From positions 310,001 to 374,000 of the forward strand of contig JBMNKF010000007.1 of the NCBI GenBank assembly GCA_050952065.1: a stretch of 64,000 nt of DNA, in the 5' to 3' direction. Shown here piece by piece: positions 8,118-17,038 of this stretch; the first letter of the stretch is position 1, and the number at the start of each line of letters is the position of its first letter. The notes beneath the pieces are model-generated. The model was not told where the DNA came from, did no database searches, and saw only the letters and a program-made list of their open reading frames with translations. Origin of the DNA: JAXGZG01 sp050952065 (GTDB lineage: Bacteria; Bacillota; Sulfobacillia; Fermentithermobacillales; Fermentithermobacillaceae). Made by a program: the position numbers and the translations under genes.

Positions 8118-8675
8118 TCAGTCTAGTTCCTCTACAACGATGTTGTCATTGGTGTACACGCATATTGACGAAGCTATGTAAAGTGCCTCTCTGGCGATAG
8201 ACCGAGCATCCATGTCTGTGAACTTCATAAGGGCTTTGGCAGCCGCCATGGCGTAAGCTCCTCCCGAGCCGATGGCCAAGACGGGGTCATCAGGTTCGAT
8301 AACCTCGCCTGTACCGCTCACAAGCAGTATCTTTGAACGGTCCATACACAAGAGCATGGCCTGAAGCTGCCTTAGCATCCTGTCGGTCCTCCATTCTTTG
8401 GCAAGATCAACAGCTGCCCTGAGCAAGTCTCCTCTAGTCTCTTGTAGATGACTCTCAAGTTTGTCGAAAAGAGTGAAAGCGTCTCCTACTGATCCTGCAA
8501 ACCCTGCCAATATGGAGCCTTTGTAGATCTTCCGTACCTTTCTTGCGCCGGACTTGAGGACGGTATGGTTGGATTCCAAGGTAACCTGGCCATCGCCTGC
8601 CATGGCAGATTTCCCGCCGGCTCGCACCGCCAACACTGTGGTGCCTCTTATTGGAGACCCGCCTACAGCATTCAT
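8118..8675 (-). CDS. hslV: ATP-dependent protease peptidase subunit HslV (ClpQ)
   Basis: HslV is the proteasome-like N-terminal-nucleophile peptidase of the HslUV complex. The core motif RGTTVLAVRAGGKSAMAGDG aligns with the family, placing the catalytic Thr at residue 12 instead of residue 2. An 11-residue leader (MNAVGGSPIRG) must therefore be removed, or translation must start elsewhere; no closer start codon is seen. The ATG at 8675 follows AAGGAAG and overlaps the xerC stop (ATGA). FAGSVGDAFTLFDKLE is a second conserved block. Confidence 0.95.
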   Translation of the reverse strand: MNAVGGSPIRGTTVLAVRAGGKSAMAGDGQVTLESNHTVLKSGARKVRKIYKGSILAGFAGSVGDAFTLFDKLESHLQETRGDLLRAAVDLAKEWRTDRMLRQLQAMLLCMDRSKILLVSGTGEVIEPDDPVLAIGSGGAYAMAAAKALMKFTDMDARSIAREALYIASSICVYTNDNIVVEELD

Positions 8676-9649
8676 TCTTTACTTCCTTTCTTGGCTCTCG
8701 GATGAGCCTCTTGGTAGATCTCTCTGAGCCTATCCGGTAAGACATGAGTGTATATTTGGGTGGTTCTGATGCTCGAGTGCCCCAACATGTCTTGAACCGA
8801 CCTCACGTCTGCCCCGCCCGCAAGAAGATGTGTGGCGAATGAATGCCTCAGAGTGTGAGGGGAGCATCGCTTGGGGTCTATCCCACAGCGAACCAAGTAC
8901 TTCTCGACGATTCTTCTAACAGACCTGGTAGAGAGCCTCTGGCCGCGAGCGTTCAAAAACAGAGGTGCCCTAGTTGTCGAACCCGATCCGTTTTCCACTA
9001 GTTTGGGTCTTCCTTGTTCAAGATAGTCTCCCAGGGCCTCGATGGCCTTGGAACCCACCGGGACCAATCGTTCCTTGCTGCCCTTTCCAAGAACCCTGGC
9101 AAACCCCAGAGAATAATCGATATCGCCAATGTTGAGGCCGCAGAGCTCGCTTACCCTCAGTCCCGTTCCGTACAAAACTTCAAGAATAGCCCTATCTCTC
9201 TTACCGAGGGGTGTATCCAGCGGAGGGGCCATCAATAGTCGTTCGATCTCGGCCAAAGACAGTACTTTGGGAAGGGTTACCCCTGTCTTTCTGGGGACCA
9301 CTTCCTTGGCGGGGTTGCCCTGTATGCCTCCCCTTTTTCCTAGGAATTTCACAAAACTGCGCACACAGGAGGTCTTTCTGGAAATGGAAGCCTTCCGGTA
9401 GCCGGTTTTTGCCAGATGCCGTACAAACCCTCTGATAGTGTCGCCGGTCATTTCGTAGGGTTCCAGAGGGACCGCGAGGCCGACCTCGTGCTCTAGGAAT
9501 CGGAAGAACTGAGCCAAGTCATTGGCGTAAGCGTCCTGCGTACTGGGACTCTGGGTCCTCGATACTCCGATCTCGGCCAAGAATTCATCCCGCCAATCTT
9601 CAAGGGACTTGCCCACCTGAACACCTTCTTCGGTCAGTCTTCCAGACAA
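8672..9649 (-). CDS. xerC: Site-specific tyrosine recombinase XerC (CodV-type)
   Basis: XerC-type recombinases resolve chromosome dimers at dif. The 325 residues have an N-terminal SAM-like core-binding domain and a catalytic domain with all active residues in order: Arg in GTGLRVSELCGL, Lys in GKGSKERLVP, His-x-x-Arg in SPHTLRHSFATHLL, His in MLGHSSI, and the nucleophile Tyr in TQIYTHV. The given start is a TTG with a weak ribosome site; a GTG at 9616 has AAGGTG before it and may be the true start. In Bacillus trmFO lies between topA and this gene; here only 72 nt remain. Confidence 0.95.
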   Translation of the reverse strand: MSGRLTEEGVQVGKSLEDWRDEFLAEIGVSRTQSPSTQDAYANDLAQFFRFLEHEVGLAVPLEPYEMTGDTIRGFVRHLAKTGYRKASISRKTSCVRSFVKFLGKRGGIQGNPAKEVVPRKTGVTLPKVLSLAEIERLLMAPPLDTPLGKRDRAILEVLYGTGLRVSELCGLNIGDIDYSLGFARVLGKGSKERLVPVGSKAIEALGDYLEQGRPKLVENGSGSTTRAPLFLNARGQRLSTRSVRRIVEKYLVRCGIDPKRCSPHTLRHSFATHLLAGGADVRSVQDMLGHSSIRTTQIYTHVLPDRLREIYQEAHPRAKKGSKE

Positions 9650-9675
9650 ATGTCAAGATCAAAGCATACAGCAAC

Positions 9676-9704
9676 ATATTAACATTCACAAAAGCTCTGA
9701 GCAA
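9676..9704 (-). promoter_or_regulatory. Candidate sigma-A promoter for xerC-hslVU-codY
   Basis: On the minus strand TTGCTC (-35) and TAATAT (-10) are separated by exactly 17 nt, in the short topA-xerC gap and about 30 nt before the TTG start. Each hexamer matches consensus at four positions, so support is moderate. Confidence 0.4.
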
Positions 9705-9721
9705 CCTGTATTCTCAATTTT

Positions 9722-11803
9722 CTAGAGGTTTTGAGTATGAGACGGGCAATTCTCATTTGGGCACTGGTATTTCTTGGCTTTGCCCTTGGATTCAACCAAG
9801 AAACTGCCGCAGTGGGGGCATGCGCTTCCCACCACGGGTTTTTGCCAAACGACGAAATCACAGTCGGGATAGCCCGAACATCCGTAGAACACTTTCCCCC
9901 GCTTAGATCTCCGTGCGACAATGTCTTTTTGGCACTTGGGACAGATGACGCCGGTTTTTTCCAGGATCGGTTTGGTGTTTTTGCACTCCGGATAGCCCGA
10001 GCAGGCAATGAAACGGCCGAATCTGCCTCTCTTGATGACCATGGGACGTCCACACTTATCACAGTCCTCTCCGGCCGGCTCATCTTTGACCTCAAGTCTT
10101 TCCACGTCTGCTTCTACCTTTTCTAACTGTTCCTTAAATGGCACCCAGAATTCCCTCAGGACGTCTACCCAAGAATGCTCTCCGCCTTCCACAGAGTCCA
10201 ACTTCTGTTCCATTTCGGCGGTGAACTCCAGGTCCACCACAGATGGGAAGTTATCCGACAAGAGCGAATCTACAGTCTTGCCTAAGTCAGTGGGGAGCAG
10301 TCTTTTGGCGTCCCTCTCGATGTAGTGCCGTTCGAACAACGTCGCTATGATGGGGGCGTAGGTGGATGGTCTCCCAATACCGTGCTCTTCCAGGGCTTTG
10401 ACCAGAGAGGCCTCGGTGTATCGTGGTGGCGGTTCTGTCTCGTGCCGTTCCTCCTTGATCTTCTTGACTCTTAGAGTTTCGCCAGGAGAGAGCGGTACGA
10501 TCTCCTTGTCTTCTTCCATGGGAGAGTCTGTGCCTTCCTCATATACCCTAGTGAAGCCCGGAAAGCGCATACGGGATCCAGTGGCCCTAAACGTGTGCCC
10601 TGCGGAATCGATATCATAGGTTACCGTGTCATATACAGCGGGCGACATCTGGCTTGCCACAAGTCTATCCCATATGAGCTTGTAGAGCTTGTATTGGTCG
10701 GGCTTAAGGTACATCTTTACGTCCTGCGGCCTTAGAAGGACGTTGGAGGGCCGTATTGCCTCGTGAGCGCCTTGTTCCCCGGGCCTTTCTCTTTCTTTCC
10801 TGGGCGTCCCAACGTAGTCCGGCCCGTAAGTATTCTTGATGAAATCCTTGGCTTGGTCCCTTGCAGCTTCGGAGATTCTGGTCGAGTCAGTTCTCATGTA
10901 GGTGATGAGTCCCGTATAGCGTTGCTTGCCCAGCTCTACGCCTTCATACAGGATCTGAGCCAAGGACATGGTCTTTCTGACCGGGAAACCCAGTTTTCGC
11001 GCGGCTTCTTGCTGAAGCGTGGAAGTGGTGAAAGCAGACGGGGGATTCCGGCGCCTTTCTTTAGGAGTCACTGACGCCACGACGAAAGGATGGCCCTTGA
11101 TTTCCCGAAGCACCGAGTCTACGGCTTCTTTCGTTCCGAGGTCTGCCTTTACCCCGTGCTTCCCGATATACTTGGCTTTAACCTCGCCCTGGGCTCCTTC
11201 AAGGTAGGCATCAATCGTCCAGTACTCTTGGGGCACGAATGCATCGATTTCCCTCTGCCGTTCCGCAATGAGCCTCAGGGCGGCGGACTGGACCCTGCCT
11301 GCAGACAGTCCGGGCCTTATCTTGTGCCACAGAAGCGGGCTGAGACTGTACCCGACTAGGCGGTCTAGTAGCCGTCTGGCTTGTTGGGCGTCAACCAAAC
11401 GCATGTTCAGGGGTTTGGGGTGAGCAAACGCTTCTTTTACGGCTTTCTCCGTTATCTCGTGGAAAGCAACCCTTTTGGCTTCCTCGGGTTCAATTCCGAG
11501 GATGTGGCACAAATGCCACGAGATTGCTTCGCCTTCCCGATCTGGGTCTGTGGCCAGATAAACCACCGAGGCTTTCTTGGCGGCATCCTTGAGTTTCTTG
11601 ATTGTGTCTCCTTTGCCCCGTATATTGATGTACTTTGGGGCGAAATCGTTTTCGACGTCGATACCAAGAGTGCTTTTTGGAAGATCTCTTACATGTCCTA
11701 AGGATGCCATGACTTGGTATCGGGACTTCATGAATCTGGATATGGTCTTGGCCTTCGTAGGAGATTCTACGATAATGAGCGGCTTTTTCGCCGGAGTAGC
11801 CAT
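9722..11803 (-). CDS. topA: DNA topoisomerase I (type IA)
   Basis: TopA relaxes negative supercoils. The 693 residues contain a TOPRIM domain (IIVESPTKAKTI near the start and ATDPDREGEAI around residue 110), the central domain with the active-site Tyr in GLITYMRTDSTR, and a C-terminal tail with three Cys4 zinc modules (CDKCGRP..CSGYPEC, CPKCQKD..CSGYPDC, CPHCGS..CPNENC). The start follows GAGGTGG. dprA lies 3 nt upstream, the usual Bacillota order. Confidence 0.97.
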   Translation of the reverse strand: MATPAKKPLIIVESPTKAKTISRFMKSRYQVMASLGHVRDLPKSTLGIDVENDFAPKYINIRGKGDTIKKLKDAAKKASVVYLATDPDREGEAISWHLCHILGIEPEEAKRVAFHEITEKAVKEAFAHPKPLNMRLVDAQQARRLLDRLVGYSLSPLLWHKIRPGLSAGRVQSAALRLIAERQREIDAFVPQEYWTIDAYLEGAQGEVKAKYIGKHGVKADLGTKEAVDSVLREIKGHPFVVASVTPKERRRNPPSAFTTSTLQQEAARKLGFPVRKTMSLAQILYEGVELGKQRYTGLITYMRTDSTRISEAARDQAKDFIKNTYGPDYVGTPRKERERPGEQGAHEAIRPSNVLLRPQDVKMYLKPDQYKLYKLIWDRLVASQMSPAVYDTVTYDIDSAGHTFRATGSRMRFPGFTRVYEEGTDSPMEEDKEIVPLSPGETLRVKKIKEERHETEPPPRYTEASLVKALEEHGIGRPSTYAPIIATLFERHYIERDAKRLLPTDLGKTVDSLLSDNFPSVVDLEFTAEMEQKLDSVEGGEHSWVDVLREFWVPFKEQLEKVEADVERLEVKDEPAGEDCDKCGRPMVIKRGRFGRFIACSGYPECKNTKPILEKTGVICPKCQKDIVARRSKRGKVFYGCSGYPDCDFVVWQKPVVGSACPHCGSFLVESKGKAKKYQCPNENCPSHTQNL

Positions 11804-11806
11804 TTG

Positions 11807-12703
11807 TTAGTTCCACCTCTTCTTTGTCGCCAGGTACCTACCTCCGGAAATCCTCTCCACGATGCCTTTCATTTCGAGAGAAGACAAAAGGGACACAACC
11901 TTTCCGGGGGGAATCGACGGCAGGAGGCCCGCTATCTCGTCCCCGTTGAGCATTTTGCCCTCTATCTCTTCGAGAATCAAGGCTTCATCCAAAGTCAACT
12001 GGCCGTGAGGACCGTCTTTGGGCACTCTTGCCAGGGGCAGGCACTCGCCTTCTTGCCCGAGAAAGGATAGCACATCATCGGCTGACATCACCAGATAAGC
12101 CCCATCCTGAATCAGTCTGTTTGACCCAACGCTTGCCCCGAATTTTGGGCTACCCGGGACTGCCATGACAGGGCGCCCCTGCTTGAGAGCCCAATCGGCT
12201 GTAAGAAGGGCTCCAGATTTCTCACCGGCTTCCACCACAACTACCCCTAAGGACATTCCAGAGATGATCCTATTCCTAGCGGGAAACCTCCAAGGGGCAG
12301 GGGGAGTCCCCGGGGGGTATTCGGAGACCAAGGCTCCGGAACGGGGAACTAGCTGGTAGAGATCCTGGTGTTGCTTAGGATATATAACATCGGGGCCTGC
12401 GCCTAAACAAGCGATAGTCCTGCCACCTGTCGATAGTGCGCCCCGGTGCGCCTCCCCATCTATGCCCGCCGCCAGACCAGAAACTATAGTCACTCCGACT
12501 AAGGCTAGGTCTCTCGCCAATTCAAACGCGATGACTCTGCCTATGGGAGTTGGGGACCGGGTGCCTACAATAGCTACAGCAAGGCGATCGGAAGGCAGGA
12601 CTTCACCTTGAACGTACAGACAGGAAGGACTATCGGGAAGCCCAATGAGATTCTCAGGATAACCAAGGCTTCCCGGAACTTTGGTGATCGAAGACCCCCT
12701 CAA
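11807..12703 (-). CDS. dprA: DNA-processing protein DprA (Smf), short form
   Basis: DprA loads RecA on incoming single-stranded DNA during transformation. The Rossmann-like core has GTRSPTPIG, VSGLAAGIDGEAHRGAL and FPARNRIISG. A C-terminal winged helix (residues ~235-295) is present. The N-terminal SAM-like domain found in many DprA proteins is missing, giving 298 residues instead of about 360. The TTG start has only a weak ribosome site, so it may be mis-set by a few codons. Its presence, with comM nearby, suggests DNA-uptake capacity but does not prove competence. Confidence 0.94.
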   Translation of the reverse strand: MRGSSITKVPGSLGYPENLIGLPDSPSCLYVQGEVLPSDRLAVAIVGTRSPTPIGRVIAFELARDLALVGVTIVSGLAAGIDGEAHRGALSTGGRTIACLGAGPDVIYPKQHQDLYQLVPRSGALVSEYPPGTPPAPWRFPARNRIISGMSLGVVVVEAGEKSGALLTADWALKQGRPVMAVPGSPKFGASVGSNRLIQDGAYLVMSADDVLSFLGQEGECLPLARVPKDGPHGQLTLDEALILEEIEGKMLNGDEIAGLLPSIPPGKVVSLLSSLEMKGIVERISGGRYLATKKRWN

Positions 12704-12738
12704 CGCTTAACGCCCCATTTCTTGCCAATTTACTCAAC

Positions 12739-12747
12739 ATTCTACCA
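12739..12747 (-). promoter_or_regulatory. Candidate extended -10 promoter for dprA-topA
   Basis: The minus strand reads TGGTAGAAT, an extended -10 (TGnTATAAT-like) about 36 nt before the dprA start, in the 165-nt divergent gap with the ger operon. No convincing -35 is seen. No clear promoter for the forward ger operon was found in this gap. Confidence 0.38.
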
Positions 12748-12868
12748 CGATCTGTCATTTTGTGCATCGTCCTAGTTGTTGTTGTCTCGAGTCTTGACGA
12801 GTCTCTGGTTTAAGGACTCTGGCATGAGGGGATGCTGACCTTAACCTGCTGACAATAAAGGTGGTCGC

Positions 12869-14635
12869 ATGCGCGTTCCTAATCCATTTCGCTTTCTAGG
12901 AAGATCCGCCAGACCGAAACCGGGACACCCGGAGAGAGCTGCCTTCAGTATGGGTCAACGGCCGGTTCCCGGTCAGGCAACCGAAAGGCCGTCCTCCGAG
13001 AAGAAGTCTAAAGGTACCCCTTTATCCAAGAAACTTGAGACAAACCTAAAGACCTTGAAGGACATCTTCCATGTGCCTGAGTCTTCCGATGTGGTTTTTC
13101 GTGAGTTCACATGTGGTCGGCCGCCTGTGAAGGCGTTTGTAGCCTACATTGACAACTTGAGCGCTTCCCGAGCCGTATTCGAGATGGTACTCCAACCGCT
13201 CATGCTCCTGTCTTCCATTAGGAACCCCAACAAGGGAGACCCATCCGAATACTTGAGAGAGGCCCTCATCCCTAACGGACAAGTCTCTACCAAGAAGACG
13301 ATCGAAGCGACCGTGGAAAGCATGGTGGTGGGTGATTCGGTAGTCCTCGTAGATGGCTCGGACACGGCTTTGGCCGTGGAGACCAAGGGGTGGGAACACA
13401 GAACCGTTGGAGAAGCGGTGTCAGAGCGTGTAGTCAGAGGACCGCAGCATGGTTTCGTCGAGATTCTACGCACCAATACTGCGCTGGTGCGCTCCATCCT
13501 TCAAACGCCCAACCTTGTTGTGGAGAATCTTGATGTGGGTGTGAGGGCGCGGACAAAGTGCGCTCTTCTCTATCTCAAGGGAATAGTGAATCCCAAGATC
13601 GTACAAGAGGTTCGCAGGCGGGTCACCTCCATAGATACGGCTGAAGTCCTCTCCAGCGGAACCTTGGGGCAGTTCATCGAGACACGCCATAGCCTTTTCC
13701 CCACCATAATGAGCACCGAGCGGCCCGACAGAGTTGCTCATTTCATTATGCAAGGGATGTGTGCAGTGATCGTGTCGGGCGATCCTTTCGCCCTTGTGAT
13801 GCCCGCAACCGTCTTGACCTTCATCCATAGTCCCGAAGACAGGTACATAAGATGGCCTTACGGCAACCTCCTGAGGGCCATAAGATACTTGGCTTTGTTT
13901 CTGACGGTGTTTTTCCCGGGACTCTATGTGGCCGTAGTCAACTACCATCCCGAGATGATTCCCACGACGCTCATTACGGTGATCGCAGGCTCAAGGCAGA
14001 ACATACCGTTTCCCCTATCGGTTGAGTTGCTCCTCATATACGTGGGTTTCGAACTCATCAGAGAAGCGGGTATCAGGATACCGTCGGCTATAGGGCCCAC
14101 TATCGGGATTGTTGGCGCCCTTCTAATCGGCGAAGCCGCAGTGTCAGCGTCCATAATCAGTCCAATACTGGTAATCGTCATCGCTGTAACCGGAGTAGCC
14201 TCGTTCACACTGCCAAATGTGGAGATGGCAATGTTCACTCGAATAGCCACTCTCATCTTCATCCTTGCCGGGTCAGTCTTCGGGCTCTTGGGCATCGTAA
14301 GTGTTACCTACATACTGCTTAGCCAGACCTTGAGCTTGTCGAGTTTCGGCGTTCCCTACTTCGCGCCGCTGGCGCCGACCCAGTCGAGCACACACGGGTT
14401 AATGGTGCCCGAGGTCTCCAGAGACGAGAAACGTCCCGCATACTTGAAGACCCTCGATGACACTCGCCAGGGGTCCCCTAGCCGTGGTTGGGACTTCGGC
14501 AAGACCTTAGAACCGGAAAAAATCCGAGACAGCAAGGGAGGTAAGGGCCTTGGGAAGCAAAACTCTTCAAAAACGGCATTCAAAGGCAAGCAACAAGAAC
14601 CAGAGCAGCCGGGGTCCGACAAAGGAAGTCGCTAG
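12869..14635 (+). CDS. gerA: Spore germination receptor subunit A (GerA family)
   Basis: GerA-type A subunits sit in the inner spore membrane and, with B and C subunits, sense nutrients to trigger germination. The 588 residues have a basic, Pro-rich N-terminus, a soluble N-terminal domain (to about residue 320), then several transmembrane helices, ending in a polar tail. RPDRVAHFIMQGMCAVIVSG and PFPLSVELLLIYVGFELIREAG are family signatures. The ATG follows AAAGGTGG. It is first of a gerA-gerB-gerC operon; gerB overlaps its 3' end by 86 nt. Confidence 0.95.
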   Translation: MRVPNPFRFLGRSARPKPGHPERAAFSMGQRPVPGQATERPSSEKKSKGTPLSKKLETNLKTLKDIFHVPESSDVVFREFTCGRPPVKAFVAYIDNLSASRAVFEMVLQPLMLLSSIRNPNKGDPSEYLREALIPNGQVSTKKTIEATVESMVVGDSVVLVDGSDTALAVETKGWEHRTVGEAVSERVVRGPQHGFVEILRTNTALVRSILQTPNLVVENLDVGVRARTKCALLYLKGIVNPKIVQEVRRRVTSIDTAEVLSSGTLGQFIETRHSLFPTIMSTERPDRVAHFIMQGMCAVIVSGDPFALVMPATVLTFIHSPEDRYIRWPYGNLLRAIRYLALFLTVFFPGLYVAVVNYHPEMIPTTLITVIAGSRQNIPFPLSVELLLIYVGFELIREAGIRIPSAIGPTIGIVGALLIGEAAVSASIISPILVIVIAVTGVASFTLPNVEMAMFTRIATLIFILAGSVFGLLGIVSVTYILLSQTLSLSSFGVPYFAPLAPTQSSTHGLMVPEVSRDEKRPAYLKTLDDTRQGSPSRGWDFGKTLEPEKIRDSKGGKGLGKQNSSKTAFKGKQQEPEQPGSDKGSR

Positions 14636-15758
14636 TCTTGGACATATATCCGAAGCAGGAGTGACGGTGTTGATGGCCTATATCCTGGGCATCAAGGCCA
14701 TATTGATCACGCCTTCTTTCCTCATCCAGAAAGTGGGCAGCGGGGCATGGGTCACCGTTATGATCTCCGCCGTCTTGGGGTTCTTGGGGCTCTGGGGTTG
14801 GATGCTTTGGACTAGGGCCACCGAGAATATGGCTTTCGTCCCCGCTGTCAGAAGAACACTGGGAAGGCTATTGGGAGATCTGATAGTGACCGTGTTGCTG
14901 ACATCTTTCATCTTTGCCACGGCCATGAACGCCAGGCTCTTTGCGGGCGGAGCGGTGGTGGGACTCCTACCGCAATTCCCAATTGAGGTCTTGCTGGTGT
15001 TGACTCTAGGAGCCAGCGCATATACGGCGTGGCTCGGACTGGAGCACGTGGCTAAGGCCGCCATCTTTTTTTTCTGGCCAACCATCATATCCATCGTTGG
15101 TCTAATCATCGCGTCATCAAAGGCTTTGGATGCCCGCAACGTTCTGCCCGTGTTCGGACTTGGCGTTTCGAAGGTGATTGTAGAAGGGTTTCGGGCTGTT
15201 GGTCTTTGGGGTCTCGTTCCTGTGTTCGCGTTTTTGAAGTCTTACGTAAGTGACGAGAGAGCTCTCGGGAAGGGAGCGTGTAAAGGACTTCTCTTCGCGT
15301 CTTTGGGACTGACTCTTACCGTGCTTACGATCTTGATGTTTTTTCCTTACCCCGCCAGTACCAGGTTGGCCCACCCGGTGGGGACCCTGGCTAGAGCGGT
15401 GTACGCAGGAAGGTTTCTCCAAAGACTTGAGGCGGCTTTCACTTTCACTTGGTTTTTTGCCTCGGCAGTTCAGATAAGCTTCAGCTATATGTATGTCCTA
15501 ATCGTTCTAAGCCAACTCGCCAATGCCCACACCTACAGGCCTTTCATGCCAGGACTGATATCCTTGTTTTTTGGTCTTGCAGTCCTTCCTACAGACATCT
15601 TCAAGGCAAGCGTCCTCGTTAACAGGCTGTTCTTCGACTCTCTCGGGATTGTGTGCGTGCTCCTGGGTTGGGTCCTTTTCGCAATAGCAAAGGTTAGAGG
15701 AATCGAGGGGGAGGTCTCCAATGAAGAGTCCGTTGGCTCTTCTCAAGGTCGTGCGTAG
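14550..15758 (+). CDS. gerB: Spore germination receptor subunit B (GerB, amino-acid permease-like)
   Basis: The B subunit is an APC-superfamily-like membrane protein thought to bind germinant. The 402 residues have about ten hydrophobic segments from SEAGVTVLMAYILGIKAI onward. The TTG start lies 86 nt inside gerA; I accept it because GGGAGGT sits 7 nt upstream, an unusually strong ribosome site within a coding region. gerC begins 38 nt before this gene ends. The nested arrangement suggests tight translational coupling of the three subunits. Confidence 0.92.
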   Translation: MGSKTLQKRHSKASNKNQSSRGPTKEVASLGHISEAGVTVLMAYILGIKAILITPSFLIQKVGSGAWVTVMISAVLGFLGLWGWMLWTRATENMAFVPAVRRTLGRLLGDLIVTVLLTSFIFATAMNARLFAGGAVVGLLPQFPIEVLLVLTLGASAYTAWLGLEHVAKAAIFFFWPTIISIVGLIIASSKALDARNVLPVFGLGVSKVIVEGFRAVGLWGLVPVFAFLKSYVSDERALGKGACKGLLFASLGLTLTVLTILMFFPYPASTRLAHPVGTLARAVYAGRFLQRLEAAFTFTWFFASAVQISFSYMYVLIVLSQLANAHTYRPFMPGLISLFFGLAVLPTDIFKASVLVNRLFFDSLGIVCVLLGWVLFAIAKVRGIEGEVSNEESVGSSQGRA

Positions 15759-16986
15759 GGCAAAGGCGGCCTTCTTTCTGGTCATGGCACTGTGTTTCAC
15801 GCTGAGCGGGTGCTGGGGTAAGAGAGAACTGGAAGAAAGGTCTCTCATTGAACTCATAGGGATAGACGATGGGGACATAGATCGTCTCAAGGTAACGATA
15901 ACGGTCGCTATTCCTAAGGCGCACTCGCCCGAAAGCGGAGGGCCTCAGGGTGCGGCTTCCTTCACTCTATCAGGTGAAGGAAGAGACGTGTTGGATGCTT
16001 TCGTAAAGCTCTCGGCGTTCGGCTCTCGAGAGCTCACCGGGAGCCACACAACCATGCTCATTCTGGGCGAGGAATTCGCAAAGCGGGATGTGTCGCCCAT
16101 CATCGACGCCTTCAGCCGCGGAATAGAGGTAAGGCCCAATACCTTGGTGGCCGTATGCAGAGGGAAAGCCAATGACTTCCTCAGAAACCTAAGATCCCCG
16201 GAGGAGCTCACAACTGCAGACTATCTTTCGAAGCTTGTTACCTACGCATATCTTACGACGGGGGCATGCCCTTTAGTGACGGCGGTCGATTTTGTGAACA
16301 GATATCAGATAATAGAGGCCTCCCCCTGGGCTCCGTATCTTGATCTGGCGGCCCCTCAGGGGGAGGACACAGATGACAAGGGACAGACTGGAGCGTCGCC
16401 CAAAAACGATTCACAGAACGAAGGACCCAAGCCCGGGGTCGTGTTAGGTACGGCTGTGTTCGCCCTTCAGCAAGGGCAGTGCAAAATGGTGGATTACCTA
16501 GATCCTGAGGAAACTAGGTTTGCTCTTCTCATGGCGGGAAAAGCACAGAACTGGTTCGTGACTTTCGATCATCCAGGAGATCTTCACGCAACAACCCTGC
16601 GTGTGCATCATGTGAACGTGCGCACCAAAGTCAAGAGACACAATGATTCGGTTGAAGCCCATTTCAAAGTCCGCTTGACGTGTACTCTGGACGAATACGT
16701 AGTCAACACTCAGGCTCAATTGCCCGCCGATAAACTGCGTGAAGTGGCGGCCGAGACCATGCAGAAACAGATTGTGGCCACTGCCCAATCCATCCTCAAA
16801 CGGCTAGGTGAGATGGAGTCTGACGTCATTGGCCTAGGCCTTTCCGTCCACGGCACATTCCTGACTTATCCGGAGTTTGCCGAGTTTGGTTGGCCGTCTA
16901 GACTGCGCACAGTCAAGCCTACTTTCGACGTAAGGGTCCAGGTATTCTCAACAGGTCTAACGTTCCAGCGGGCGTTTCCCCAATAA
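15721..16986 (+). CDS. gerC: Spore germination receptor subunit C (Ger(x)C lipoprotein)
   Basis: C subunits are lipoproteins anchored in the inner spore membrane. The N-terminus has a basic start, a hydrophobic core and the lipobox LSGC (Cys about residue 31), then WGKRELEERSLIELIGID, the family's opening block. The 421-residue length fits Ger(x)C. The ATG follows GGGGGAGGT. A polar insert (about residues 215-240, Asp/Gly/Lys-rich) separates the two folded halves. It is last in the ger operon, 52 nt before rnhB. Confidence 0.94.
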   Translation: MKSPLALLKVVRRAKAAFFLVMALCFTLSGCWGKRELEERSLIELIGIDDGDIDRLKVTITVAIPKAHSPESGGPQGAASFTLSGEGRDVLDAFVKLSAFGSRELTGSHTTMLILGEEFAKRDVSPIIDAFSRGIEVRPNTLVAVCRGKANDFLRNLRSPEELTTADYLSKLVTYAYLTTGACPLVTAVDFVNRYQIIEASPWAPYLDLAAPQGEDTDDKGQTGASPKNDSQNEGPKPGVVLGTAVFALQQGQCKMVDYLDPEETRFALLMAGKAQNWFVTFDHPGDLHATTLRVHHVNVRTKVKRHNDSVEAHFKVRLTCTLDEYVVNTQAQLPADKLREVAAETMQKQIVATAQSILKRLGEMESDVIGLGLSVHGTFLTYPEFAEFGWPSRLRTVKPTFDVRVQVFSTGLTFQRAFPQ

Positions 16987-17038
16987 GCAAGGATTTCGGC
17001 TCTTCGGTGAAGAAAGCGTAATCTCCGGAGGCCATGAG

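Noticed and set aside
13466..13948. Minus-strand frame of 160 codons inside gerA
   Set aside because: It is antisense to a well-supported germination gene, with no motif.
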